Source of the DNA: Rhizobium sp. BK650
GTDB taxonomy: Bacteria > Pseudomonadota > Alphaproteobacteria > Rhizobiales > Rhizobiaceae
Direction: 5' to 3'
Length of the DNA: 64,000 nt
NCBI RefSeq assembly: GCF_014195325.1
Contig: NZ_JACIBK010000010.1
Location: 1-64,000 of the forward strand
Shown here: in pieces, positions 53,334 through 61,468 of the stretch
Layout of the letters: each line of letters opens with the position of its first letter
Position numbering within the stretch: position 1 is the stretch's first letter
Position numbers and translations under genes: made by a program
Notes under the pieces: generated by a model
Told to the model about the DNA's origin: nothing
Database searches by the model: none
What the model saw: the letters and a program-made list of their open reading frames with translations, nothing else

Positions 53334-53374
53334 AAAAACGCGTTCGCCTTGTCCAAGGCGACGCGTTTTTCTTT
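53334..53374 (+). terminator. Hairpin after the DUF1127 gene
   Basis: AAAAACGCGTTCGCCTT / AAGGCGACGCGTTTTT stem with one bulged base and a 4-base loop, then CTTT. A good intrinsic terminator, 23 bases after the stop codon. Partial read-through or a second promoter would be needed to make the RNA hairpins beyond it. Confidence 0.85.
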
Positions 53375-53409
53375 GTGGAGCCATTCCTCTGGCGCATAAT
53401 GCATGGCAG

Positions 53410-53446
53410 CCTTGCAAATATATGCCTAGAAGAACGGCAAGGCTCA
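53410..53446 (+). ncRNA. Stem-loop leading into the CcsR-like RNA array
   Basis: AGCCTTGC/GCAAGGCT, 8-bp perfect inverted repeat with a 21-base loop, between the DUF1127 terminator and the first CCTCC hairpin. The loop lacks a CCTCC motif. It could belong to the sRNA precursor or be part of its promoter region. Confidence 0.4.
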
Positions 53447-53466
53447 GCGTATATCTTCTCTCAACG

Positions 53467-53613
53467 AAGCGATGAAACTCCTCCCTCGTCGCTTTGTCCG
53501 AGACGCGGCTTACCTCCTCCCGAGCCAGCGTCTACGTGGCGGCATCCTCCCGCCGCCACGCGTCATAAAGGGCGCCTGCCGGATATCCTCCCTCGGCAGG
53601 CGCCTTCTTTTTT
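53467..53613 (+). ncRNA. CcsR/'cuckoo'-like small RNA array: four anti-SD stem-loops plus terminator
   Basis: Four consecutive hairpins on the plus strand. A: 53467-53494, AAGCGATGA/TCGTCGCTT, loop with CTCCTCCC. B: 53501-53533, AGACGCGGCT paired with AGCC(a)GCGTCT, loop with CCTCCTCCC. C: 53535-53560, CGTGGCGGC/GCCGCCACG, loop ATCCTCCC. D: 53571-53604, GGCGCCTGCCG/CGGCAGGCGCC, loop with CCTCCC, followed by TTCTTTTTT (intrinsic terminator). Exposed CCUCC motifs can pair with Shine-Dalgarno sequences or be bound by proteins. The CcsR (cuckoo) family of alphaproteobacteria has such loops and lies downstream of DUF1127 genes, as here. This may be one RNA or two two-hairpin RNAs; family and boundaries are inferred. 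Confidence 0.78.
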
Positions 53614-53699
53614 GTCAAAGGATTTTGATCCTTATCGCTGAGGCCAGAATGTCCTCTTACCAGACGGTGGGGCAGTCTGAGCCTTGACCTTTCCGACTG

Positions 53700-54617
53700 T
53701 CAGCGGTTTCTGAACACCGTGCAAGCGACACCGGCAGTTCGTATCGCACTACAAAGCTTGGTCGCCTCTGCACGTGTCTCCCTGCCGATTCTTGCGGCAT
53801 AGCGCGGCCGGTATCCGAAATTTCCCCCTCTCTGGCGCACGATCACTGCGCGCTCCGCATTCAGCGGTTCGGGAAGTCTTGCCACCGATATCGTGAAGAG
53901 CCGATCTGCCACGGACGGATTGTAATGAGCGGCAAGTTGTACACCCCATGGCGCCCAGTCAGCCGATCCAGTGAGGACAGGTTCGTTCATCTGCCGTGTC
54001 TCGGCAAGCGCCACGCATGCCTCCCGGAACGGCATGCCGTCCCGCAGGTCCGGAGCCGCACTCTCTGGAGGACTATCCCGCCAGGTTTCGACAGTCTGGC
54101 CGGTAACTGTGAAAACATAGTCGCGGGTCTCGACCGGCAGACGGCCGGAAGAGAGGAACCGTCTGAGGCCGGATTCACCGGCATTATAAGCGGCGGCAGC
54201 AAGACCGAGATTGCCGAATCGAAGCCTGAGTTCGTCGAGGTAGCTGGACGAGGCTTTCAGCGCCTGGACGACGTCGAAGCTGTTTTCAAGCGCTCGCAGC
54301 CGGGCAGTTCCCGGCATGAACTGCGCAATGCCCTCCGCGCCCTTGGGGCTGACTGCCTCGGGACGGAACAGGCTTTCGCGCCAGATCAGACGGGCGAAGA
54401 AGGCCGAGGGAATGTTATGCGCGCCAGCAAGGTGATCCAAGGCCGCGCAGAGGTCCCGATTGAAATAATCCTTGCGGATACAGAGCGTTTGCCCGTCGCC
54501 ATCGTCACCCTGATAAAGACAGGCCGCTTCGGGAGCCGACGCTGCGGCAGCGTCGGCCGCGGGCGCCGTTACAGCCCATGCAGCAGAAACCAGCACCGCC
54601 TTCAACCCAAGCCGCAT
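53700..54617 (-). CDS. Exported lytic transglycosylase (SLT domain)
   Basis: 305 residues. Signal peptide (LKAVLVSAAWAVTAPAADA), then the SLT fold: catalytic Glu in WRESLFRPEAVSPKGAEGIAQFMPGTA, and AAAAYNAGESGLRRFLSSGRLPVETRDYV. The C-terminal ~80 residues (FTISVARLPEPLNAERAV ... ATKLCSAIRTAGVACTVF) resemble a SPOR-type peptidoglycan-binding domain. Start placed at the ATG next to the signal peptide; two earlier in-frame ATGs exist. Cleaves peptidoglycan in the periplasm. Confidence 0.88.
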   Translation of the reverse strand: MRLGLKAVLVSAAWAVTAPAADAAAASAPEAACLYQGDDGDGQTLCIRKDYFNRDLCAALDHLAGAHNIPSAFFARLIWRESLFRPEAVSPKGAEGIAQFMPGTARLRALENSFDVVQALKASSSYLDELRLRFGNLGLAAAAYNAGESGLRRFLSSGRLPVETRDYVFTVTGQTVETWRDSPPESAAPDLRDGMPFREACVALAETRQMNEPVLTGSADWAPWGVQLAAHYNPSVADRLFTISVARLPEPLNAERAVIVRQRGGNFGYRPRYAARIGRETRAEATKLCSAIRTAGVACTVFRNR

Positions 54618-54711
54618 CTCGCCATCGCCAAATCCGCCCGGCGACATCGTGGCGGTTTTCAATCGAGACGGCAAGCTCCTTTGCCGACCGGTTTACCCGC
54701 GATCGATAGAA

Positions 54712-54975
54712 TTAATGCACAACCGTCAGGATCGCGATGCCCGCTTCGGCAGCGGCACGGCGAATGGCGTCCTGCAACTCGCTGACGTCGATCTGTCCGG
54801 TGATCGCGTCGACACAAGCCTTGACAGCCACGACATATTCCTCGCCATCCTCAGACGGCCAGTCCGTGATCAAGACCTCAGCGATGTCTCTCAGTGTCCT
54901 GACGACTCTGTATTTTTCCCGGCCACCCAGCATCAGTACAAGAGGTGGGATGCGTTCAAATGTGTTCCATTCCAT
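54712..54975 (-). CDS. DUF982 protein
   Basis: 87 residues. The pattern W-x-x-F-x-x-P-P-x-x-L near the N-terminus, then a Trp-Pro in LITDWPSEDGEEY, and KACVDAITGQIDVSELQDAIRRAAAEAGI, is the DUF982 signature of small rhizobial proteins. An ATG 36 codons earlier is in frame but that extension does not look coding. Function unknown. Confidence 0.8.
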   Translation of the reverse strand: MEWNTFERIPPLVLMLGGREKYRVVRTLRDIAEVLITDWPSEDGEEYVVAVKACVDAITGQIDVSELQDAIRRAAAEAGIAILTVVH

Positions 54976-55281
54976 TACGCTCGGACTCCCCAACGCAAGC
55001 ATATTGGTAACATTGCAAGAACCATACCGATTGCGTGTGAACATCATGCATCCGACAACTTGAGCGTTGGGTCGATCGGACAATGTCTAAAATGGATTTT
55101 ACGACTCAAGTTTTTGTTGCGTCTTGCTCCAGGCTTGGCTAAAGAAGGCTCGTCATTGGCCGGTGCGATCCGGCCACGTAAGCGTTAACGTCACTCAACG
55201 CGTATGACCGAGCGGCTTTTGCGGCTTCGATCTGCGCGACTCTGTCCTGCGGATCGATCCCCGAAGCCCCGGAAGGACATG

Positions 55282-56052
55282 ATGGACGACAAGCACTCCA
55301 TAGATCACCATTTGACGGCACCCACCATCGAGCGGATCCGCCATGAATTGCGCCGCCGTTCTCTGACCGTTGAAAGCATCAGCGATATCACTCCAGGCAT
55401 GCGACGGATTGTGCTGAGGGGCGAAGATCTCGCCGACTTCATCAGCTTGCCTCCCGACGACCATATCAAGATCATTGTGTCCGGCATCGATGGTGCCGAA
55501 GAGCGTCGCGACTACACCCCGAGCCGCTATGACAATGCGGCCCGCAGGCTGACCATCGATTTTGCCCTGCATGAGGCGGGACCGGCGACGCTGTGGGCGA
55601 TCGCTGCCCAGCCTGGTGCGCCACTCGAAATCGGCGGCCCGCGCGGTTCAGCCGTGGTCTCCGGAGTGAAGAGATGGCTGCTGATCGGCGATGAAACCGC
55701 GCTGCCCGCGATTGGCCGTCGCATTGAAGAAAGCGGTGCCGACACCGACATCACCACAATCGCGGCAGTTGCAGACAAAAACGAAGAGCAATTCTTCGAG
55801 ACGATCGCGGCGCTGCGCACGCACTGGGTTCATCGCCCTCTACCCGAAGCGACGAATGCCGAACCGTTGATTGCTGCCCTGACGGGGATCGACATCGTTC
55901 CGCAGACATTCGTGTGGATTGCCGCGGAGGCGTCAGTGGTGCGGGCAATCCGCGCCTATCTCGTCGAAGACCGCGGCTATCCGCTCAGCTGGATCAAGGC
56001 ATCGGGCTATTGGGTCAAAGGCAAGCCCGATGCGACTGAAAAGTTCGAATAG
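55282..56052 (+). CDS. Siderophore-interacting protein (FAD-binding, ViuB/SIP family)
   Basis: 256 residues. FAD-binding motif RDYTPSRYD (~75), DFALHEAGPATLWA, then GPRGSAVV and the NAD(P)H-binding half (WLLIGDETALPAIGRRIEE ... WIAAEASVVRAIRAYLVEDRG ... GYWVKGK). Reduces ferric siderophores in the cytoplasm to release iron. Tandem ATGs; the second has GGAAGG at better spacing. No siderophore uptake genes adjoin it, and no clear iron-responsive operator was seen. Confidence 0.92.
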   Translation: MDDKHSIDHHLTAPTIERIRHELRRRSLTVESISDITPGMRRIVLRGEDLADFISLPPDDHIKIIVSGIDGAEERRDYTPSRYDNAARRLTIDFALHEAGPATLWAIAAQPGAPLEIGGPRGSAVVSGVKRWLLIGDETALPAIGRRIEESGADTDITTIAAVADKNEEQFFETIAALRTHWVHRPLPEATNAEPLIAALTGIDIVPQTFVWIAAEASVVRAIRAYLVEDRGYPLSWIKASGYWVKGKPDATEKFE

Positions 56053-56175
56053 CGAAGGCGCATACGCGGCGTTCAACACGCTACTCCTTGCTGCTGCCGC
56101 TACCGTATCTGTTTCAAGCTTTAGGGCGGAACATCGGGCGAATGCCGGTGTTTTCTCTGCAGAAGGAGATCTGCC

Positions 56176-56358
56176 ATGGGTACGAACGATACTAATGCAA
56201 AACCAGAGCAACGCCGCCCGAAAGACGTCAAGCCGACGGCTGAGGCCGCGGAGCGCAAAGACGGGGAGTCTCTCGCTCCGCCGACCGTCCAGCCATCAGG
56301 CGCCCGGGATCAAAGCGAACGGCCGATCGTCGATCCGGTCACTGGCGTTCCACTCTGA
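56176..56358 (+). CDS. Small hydrophilic protein
   Basis: 60 residues, charged and Pro-rich (EQRRPKDVKPTAEAAERKDGE ... IVDPVTGVPL), probably disordered. Excellent ribosome site AAGGAGATCTGCC before the ATG. No family recognised. Followed 40 bases later by the DUF2934 gene; both may be stress-type small proteins. Confidence 0.7.
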   Translation: MGTNDTNAKPEQRRPKDVKPTAEAAERKDGESLAPPTVQPSGARDQSERPIVDPVTGVPL

Positions 56359-56397
56359 TGAACGTGGACCGGCGGTAGGATCATGGGAGGTAAGAGC

Positions 56398-56667
56398 ATG
56401 GCTAGAGACAGAGAAGAAGCAATTCGTCAGCGCGCCTATGAAATCTGGGAACAGGAAGGTCGCCCGCAAGGAGCAGCACTCAGGCACTGGCTGCAGGCGT
56501 CCGACGAACTCAGCGAGGAAGAAGAGCACGAGACGATGCAGGAGCTGATCGACGAGGATGATCGCGACGATGCCGCTCTGCTGCAAGGCGCCGGTGAAAG
56601 CGGCGATATTCATCCACGTCACCGGAGCTTTTCGGGAGCAAACCCGCGCCTACCCAGTCGCGCATAG
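56398..56667 (+). CDS. DUF2934 protein
   Basis: 89 residues. EEAIRQRAYEIWEQEGRPQGAALRHWLQA is the DUF2934 core; the rest is acidic and likely disordered. GGGAGG lies ahead of the chosen ATG. Function unknown; family members are common in rhizobial genomes. Confidence 0.88.
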   Translation: MARDREEAIRQRAYEIWEQEGRPQGAALRHWLQASDELSEEEEHETMQELIDEDDRDDAALLQGAGESGDIHPRHRSFSGANPRLPSRA

Positions 56668-56672
56668 GTAGA

Positions 56673-57047
56673 TTATTTCTCCGACCGGTCAAGCAGAATA
56701 CGTGCCTCATCGAAACGGCGCTTTCGGTCACCATCGTCTTCATTCGGCGAATAGCAGGTGTTTGACACACAGAAGCGGGCGAGGTGATGCGGTTTGTCGA
56801 CTTTGTCGAATTCGCATTCGAAGGTGTCCGTCATGTCACCTTCCGCAGTCCCTGCCCGTGTCGAATATGTCATCCGAACGCCTGGGGGCTTGAGCTCCGG
56901 AAAAGACTGCACGGTGCCGATCGCAAGCTGATCGCTCATGAAGAAGCCCTTGGCGACTGACTTACATGTCGCTTCGAGATCGGGCGATTGTGCGAAAGCT
57001 GCAACCGGGAACCAGATAATGCCGAATAATACTAAATATTTACGCAA
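56673..57047 (-). CDS. Small secreted protein
   Basis: 124 residues with a clear signal peptide (YLVLFGIIWFPVAAFA). The mature part has four cysteines and a beta-rich look (TCKSVAKGFFMSDQLAIGTV ... FECEFDKVDKPHHLARFCVSNTCYS). No named family recognised. Converges with the DUF2934 gene, stop codons 5 bases apart. Confidence 0.78.
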   Translation of the reverse strand: MRKYLVLFGIIWFPVAAFAQSPDLEATCKSVAKGFFMSDQLAIGTVQSFPELKPPGVRMTYSTRAGTAEGDMTDTFECEFDKVDKPHHLARFCVSNTCYSPNEDDGDRKRRFDEARILLDRSEK

Positions 57048-57110
57048 GGGCGTCTCCTTCTGATGCCGTTCAGAATGAGGTAGAGCCGATCCGGCAAAAA
57101 CAAGTGGGAC

Positions 57111-57329
57111 TCAGGCGGCGCCGGAAAAATCTTCCGACAGCAGGCCCAGCAATTCGTTGCGATCCCGCACGCCGAATTCGAACCAGTCGACCAGCGCTTT
57201 GGCCCTTGCCAGTCCCAAATCGCTGTCACGGCGGCAATGGGCGGTCAGACACCATTCCCGGTGGATGCCATCGAGAAAGTTCATCGCTTCCGACGTCAGT
57301 GCTTCCTTCGGCCAAACCGTTCGCGTCAT
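57111..57329 (-). CDS. Small hypothetical protein
   Basis: 72 residues from the ATG starting TRTVWPKEALTS; contains EAMNFLDGIHREWC and ALVDWFEFGVRDRNELLGLL, a likely helical fold. A GGGGG run precedes the start. Function unknown. Confidence 0.6.
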   Translation of the reverse strand: MTRTVWPKEALTSEAMNFLDGIHREWCLTAHCRRDSDLGLARAKALVDWFEFGVRDRNELLGLLSEDFSGAA

Positions 57330-57437
57330 CATGCGCCCCCTGTGCGGCCCCACAGTAGATGACCTATGGTTGATCGCAATGGCGAGAATGCAACAGTGAG
57401 GGATTAGTTGTCGTTGGCCGCCGTATCGTCACGCAGC

Positions 57438-57467
57438 AAAAAAGCGGCAGATAGATCCATCTGCCGC
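57438..57467 (-). terminator. Intrinsic terminator of the sugar operon
   Basis: GCGGCAGAT/ATCTGCCGC, 9-bp perfect stem with a 6-base loop; on the minus strand it is followed by TTTTTT. It lies 27 bases after the stop of the fusion oxidoreductase gene and ends that operon. Confidence 0.9.
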
Positions 57468-57493
57468 CCATATTGTCGTTTGCGATGAGGCGA

Positions 57494-59497
57494 TCAGCCT
57501 TCCAACCATTTCACCTGTTCAGGCGTCAGCTTGATATCTAGCGCCGAAAGGCTGTCTTCCAGTTCGGCGATCGTGCGCGGGCCGATCAGCGGGATGACAG
57601 GGAAGGGTTGGGCGATGACATAGGCAAGCGCTACATGGATCGGATGCCGGCCGAGTTGCTTTGCAAGCTCGATCGCCCGGTCACGCCGCTCGAAGTTGCG
57701 ATCCGAATACCAGCAGCGCACGATTTCCTCGTCGTCACGTTTGTCACGGCCGGCCCGGTCTGTGAAGAAGCCGCGGCCCTGGCTCGACCAGGCGAAGTTC
57801 GGGATCTGCTTCTCGTTCAGCCATTTCTTCCACTCATCGTCCGAGGCGGCAACGCAGCCGGCCCAGATCGGATCGAGCATTTCGGCAAGCGAGAAGTTGT
57901 TGGAAAGCGCAGCAGGCGCTGCCTTGTCGTTATTCTTGGCATAGGCAATCGCCTCGTCGAAGCGCTGGCGCGACCAGTTGGAGCCGCCGAAGATGCCGCG
58001 GATACGGCCGCGTTTGACTTCCGCATCCATAGCATCCACGAATTCGCCGACCGGTATGTCGGTATTGTCGCGATGCATGAAGTAGATATCGATATAATCG
58101 GTCTTCAGGCGGTTGAGAGACTGGTCGAGCTGTTTGCTGATGACATCGGGATAGCAGAGCGGCGAGTGGGCACCTTTGCCGATCAGCACGATCTCCTCGC
58201 GTGGTACCTGACGGCTCGTATGCCAATCGCCGAAGATGCTCTCCGTCTTGCCGCCGCCATAGACGAAGGCCGTGTCGAAGACATTGCCGCCCGCTTCATA
58301 GAAGGTGTCGAGCGTGAGTGAGGCGGCCGCGAAATTCGGAAAGAACTCGAAACCGAGGGTGACGACTGAGGCCGGCTTGGAAATGCCGGGGACCTGGCAC
58401 TGCGGAATCGAATTGCCCCGACGGACAGTCCCGCCGGCAATGTTCAGGGTACGCTTGCCGGCTCTCTCGACGCCATACTCGAGGCCAACCGACGCGCGCC
58501 ATTGGTCGAGCACTTTGAGGTTGTTGATCGAGTCCGCCCAGCTCATGCCGGGCCAGCGGAATTCGGTTTCGCCGGTCCGGATCGCGTCACCGGCCGCATC
58601 CGCTTCGAATGAATAGAGCCAGCGGTCTTCCTTGACATCGACGGTCTGTTGCTCGCCGTTCTTGAAGATCTCGATCTTGCCAATGCCACCCTTGTGACCG
58701 GAGGCAAACCAGAAATCCTTGACCTCGATACGGCCCTGCGAGCCGATGATGCGCAGCACATTGTCCTGCTGCGCCATGATCGAGCACGAGACCTCGGCGA
58801 TGATTTCGTTCGGGAATTTGAGCACGGCCGATGCCCACTCGTCGACGCCGGATTGGCCGAGATGCGCGACACCCGAAACCTTTTCGGGATCAAGGAACGG
58901 TTTTCCGGCCGCAGCACCGGCGATCAACCGGGCCATGGAGACGGGGTAACCGCCGACATCGAGAATGCCGCCGCCCGCCGTTTCATTGGCAAACAGACGA
59001 TGTTCCGGCTTGTATGTGCCCATGCTGAAGCCGAACGAGGAGCGGATGATGCGGACCTCGCCGATCGTGCCGCTCTTGATGAGCTCGACCAGCTTTGCGG
59101 TCTGCGGATGCACCCGGTACATGAAAGCTTCGCCGGCAAAGACGCCGGCCTTCTTCGCCTCGTAATAAATCGCTTCGGCATCATAGGCGGAGAGCGCGAT
59201 CGGCTTTTCGACCAGCACATGCTTGCCGGCGCGAATCGCCTTGATGGCCCATTCGGCGTGGCCGGTATGGGGTGTCGCGATATAGATCGCCTCGACTTCC
59301 TGGTCCGTCAGCAGCGCGTCGTAGCCGTTGACGATACGGGCGCCAGGAAAGCCCTCGGCCAGACCTGGCTTGTCAGGATTACGCGTGGCGATCGCCACGA
59401 GCTTGCCGGTGCGCGAATGCGCGACGCCGTCGGCAAAGGTGCGGGCGATGGTGCCGGGGCCGATGATGCCCCAGCGGATCCGATTATCTGAAGTCAT
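57494..59497 (-). CDS. Fusion protein: Gfo/Idh/MocA oxidoreductase + aldo/keto reductase
   Basis: 667 residues, two oxidoreductases in one chain. Residues ~5-340 are a Gfo/Idh/MocA enzyme (GIIGPGTIARTFADG; HVLVEKPIALS at 93-103; GGGILDVGGYPVSMA). Residues ~370-667 are an aldo/keto reductase with the whole catalytic tetrad: D408 and Y413 in DTAFVYGGGKTE, K441 in LIGKGAHS and H475 in YFMHRDN; NADPH site RTIAELEDSLSAL. The ~30-residue linker is Gly/Lys-rich. Such a fusion could pass a keto/aldo sugar between two NAD(P)H sites. It is the last gene of the ABC operon. Each half is intact, so it is not a sequencing artefact by its look; fusion order matches no classical single-domain family. Confidence 0.9.
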   Translation of the reverse strand: MTSDNRIRWGIIGPGTIARTFADGVAHSRTGKLVAIATRNPDKPGLAEGFPGARIVNGYDALLTDQEVEAIYIATPHTGHAEWAIKAIRAGKHVLVEKPIALSAYDAEAIYYEAKKAGVFAGEAFMYRVHPQTAKLVELIKSGTIGEVRIIRSSFGFSMGTYKPEHRLFANETAGGGILDVGGYPVSMARLIAGAAAGKPFLDPEKVSGVAHLGQSGVDEWASAVLKFPNEIIAEVSCSIMAQQDNVLRIIGSQGRIEVKDFWFASGHKGGIGKIEIFKNGEQQTVDVKEDRWLYSFEADAAGDAIRTGETEFRWPGMSWADSINNLKVLDQWRASVGLEYGVERAGKRTLNIAGGTVRRGNSIPQCQVPGISKPASVVTLGFEFFPNFAAASLTLDTFYEAGGNVFDTAFVYGGGKTESIFGDWHTSRQVPREEIVLIGKGAHSPLCYPDVISKQLDQSLNRLKTDYIDIYFMHRDNTDIPVGEFVDAMDAEVKRGRIRGIFGGSNWSRQRFDEAIAYAKNNDKAAPAALSNNFSLAEMLDPIWAGCVAASDDEWKKWLNEKQIPNFAWSSQGRGFFTDRAGRDKRDDEEIVRCWYSDRNFERRDRAIELAKQLGRHPIHVALAYVIAQPFPVIPLIGPRTIAELEDSLSALDIKLTPEQVKWLEG

Positions 59498-59533
59498 AAT
59501 TATCCTCTTTCGTCTTTCAGTCCTGGGATCACA

Positions 59534-60619
59534 CTAGCGGAGCCGCTTGCCGGCGGCGTCGAACAGGAAAATGCGGGCGGAGGGCAGGGAGACTGTCAGC
59601 GTCTCGGCCTTGCCAAGACTGCGCGATTCTGGTCGTTCGATGATGAGCTGCTCGCCGCCAAGATTGGTGTAGATGTAACTGGTATTGCCAAGGTGCTCGG
59701 CAACATCGACGGCAACCGTCAGATCAGCCTCGCCCTGACCCGCTTCGCCGAAATGCTCGGGCCGGATACCGAGCGTGACGAGCGCGCCAGATGTTATCGA
59801 CCGGTCGGAAAGCGGCACCTCCAGCCGAACAGATTTGTCGGCGGCAAGCACGACCGTCACCTTGCCTGACTGCACACTCGACACTTCAGCTCGAAGGAAA
59901 TTCATCTTCGGCGAACCGACAAAACCGGCGACGAATTGGTTGGCGGGATCGTCGTAAAGATCGAGCGGCGCGCCGATCTGCTCGATATTGCCGGCCCGCA
60001 GAACGACGATCTTGTCGGCGAGCGTCATTGCCTCAGTCTGGTCATGGGTCACATAGATCATCGTCGTGCCGAGCTGCTTGTGCAGCCTGGAAATCTCGAC
60101 ACGCATCTGCACGCGCAATTCGGCGTCGAGGTTCGAGAGTGGCTCGTCGAAGAGGAAAACCTGCGGTTCGCGTACGATGGCTCGACCGATCGCCACGCGC
60201 TGGCGCTGGCCGCCAGACAGCTGTTTCGGCCGCCGTTTCATCAATTCGTTGATCTGCAGGATCTCGGCGACATGGCGCACGCGCCGTTCGGTATCGGCCT
60301 TCGGATTGCCATTCATCCGCAGGCCGAAACTCAGGTTCTCCTCGACGGTCAAATGCGGATAGAGCGCGTAGGACTGGAAGACCATGGCGATGCCGCGATC
60401 GGCCGGCTCGACGTCGTTGACGGTGCGACCGGCGATCTTCAATTCGCCGCCAGTGATATCTTCAAGGCCGGCAATCATGCGCAGCAGTGTAGACTTGCCG
60501 CAGCCGGAAGGGCCGACGAAGACGACAAACTCGCCGTCCTTCACGTCCAGATTAGCGCCGCGGATGATTTCGAGTGCGCCATAGCGCTTGACGATATTGT
60601 TGAGTGAAAGCTCTGCCAT
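59534..60619 (-). CDS. Sugar ABC transporter ATP-binding protein (UgpC/MalK-like)
   Basis: 361 residues. Walker A GPSGCGKST (~38), signature LSGGQRQRVAIGRA, Walker B VFLFDEPLSNLDAE, switch His in YVTHDQTEAMT, and a TOBE domain (VTLGIRPEHFGE). Powers the two permeases encoded just upstream. 12 bases after the MalG-like gene. Confidence 0.95.
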   Translation of the reverse strand: MAELSLNNIVKRYGALEIIRGANLDVKDGEFVVFVGPSGCGKSTLLRMIAGLEDITGGELKIAGRTVNDVEPADRGIAMVFQSYALYPHLTVEENLSFGLRMNGNPKADTERRVRHVAEILQINELMKRRPKQLSGGQRQRVAIGRAIVREPQVFLFDEPLSNLDAELRVQMRVEISRLHKQLGTTMIYVTHDQTEAMTLADKIVVLRAGNIEQIGAPLDLYDDPANQFVAGFVGSPKMNFLRAEVSSVQSGKVTVVLAADKSVRLEVPLSDRSITSGALVTLGIRPEHFGEAGQGEADLTVAVDVAEHLGNTSYIYTNLGGEQLIIERPESRSLGKAETLTVSLPSARIFLFDAAGKRLR

Positions 60620-60631
60620 GGGCTCCCCGAA

Positions 60632-61468
60632 CTATTTGATTGCGCCGGCCGCAATGCCGGCGATGAAGTGACGCTGCAGGAACACGAAAACCACGAGGAT
60701 CGGCGCTGTCAAAAGCACCGCACCCGCCATGATGCCGCCCCAGGATACCTTGGTGAGGCCGATCAGGACGCCAAGTGCCACCGGGGCCGTCATCATGCCC
60801 GGTTTCGAATTGATGAGCAGCGGCCAGAGATAGTTGTTCCAGGAGGCAAGGAAGAGGATGATCGCCAGTGCGGCCATGGTCGGCCGGGCGAGCGGCAGGG
60901 CAATGCGCAGGAATATCTGCCATTCCTTGACGCCCTCGACGCGGGCTGCGTCAAACAGTTCGTTCGGCATCATGGAAAAGGATTGCCGCATGAACAACAC
61001 GCCGAGCGAGTTGAAAAGCGGCGGTACGATGAGTGCAACCCAGGTATTAGCGAGCTTGAAGTCGCGCGCCACCATGATGAATTGCGGAATGACCACGACG
61101 AAATAAGGAAGCGTGATCGTGCCGAGGATGATGGCGATGACCAGAGAGCGGCCGACGAAGCGGTAGCGCGCGAGTGCCCAACCGGCCATCGAGGTCAACA
61201 TCACAGACAGGATAGTGTAGACGGTGGCGACGACGATCGAAATCAGCATGGCCCCCACGAAATTCGTGTCGGCCTGCAGGTTCTGGAAGTTCGCGACGAA
61301 GTTGGTCGAGGGCCAGAGCACGATCTGCGGGCTGAAGATGCCGTAATCGGGCATGGTCGAAAAAACGAACATCATCCAGAGTGGGAAGAGCCAGATGATC
61401 GCAAGTGGCAGCAGGAACGCGTGAAGGGCGATCTTGCGCAGGAGAAGGGATTGCGTCTTCGATCTCAT
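60632..61468 (-). CDS. Sugar ABC transporter permease (MalG-like)
   Basis: 278 residues, six helices. Starts RSKTQSLLLRKIALHAFLLP with GGGAGGGAG ahead of the ATG; the frame is open upstream, but only inside the preceding permease gene. EAA-type loop DAARVEGVKEWQIFLRIALPL. Overlaps the MalF-like gene (ATGA). Confidence 0.92.
   Translation of the reverse strand: MRSKTQSLLLRKIALHAFLLPLAIIWLFPLWMMFVFSTMPDYGIFSPQIVLWPSTNFVANFQNLQADTNFVGAMLISIVVATVYTILSVMLTSMAGWALARYRFVGRSLVIAIILGTITLPYFVVVIPQFIMVARDFKLANTWVALIVPPLFNSLGVLFMRQSFSMMPNELFDAARVEGVKEWQIFLRIALPLARPTMAALAIILFLASWNNYLWPLLINSKPGMMTAPVALGVLIGLTKVSWGGIMAGAVLLTAPILVVFVFLQRHFIAGIAAGAIK

Noticed and set aside
53324..53687. Short open frames across the hairpin array after the DUF1127 gene
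   Set aside because: They run through four hairpins and the terminator; the structure is better explained as RNA.
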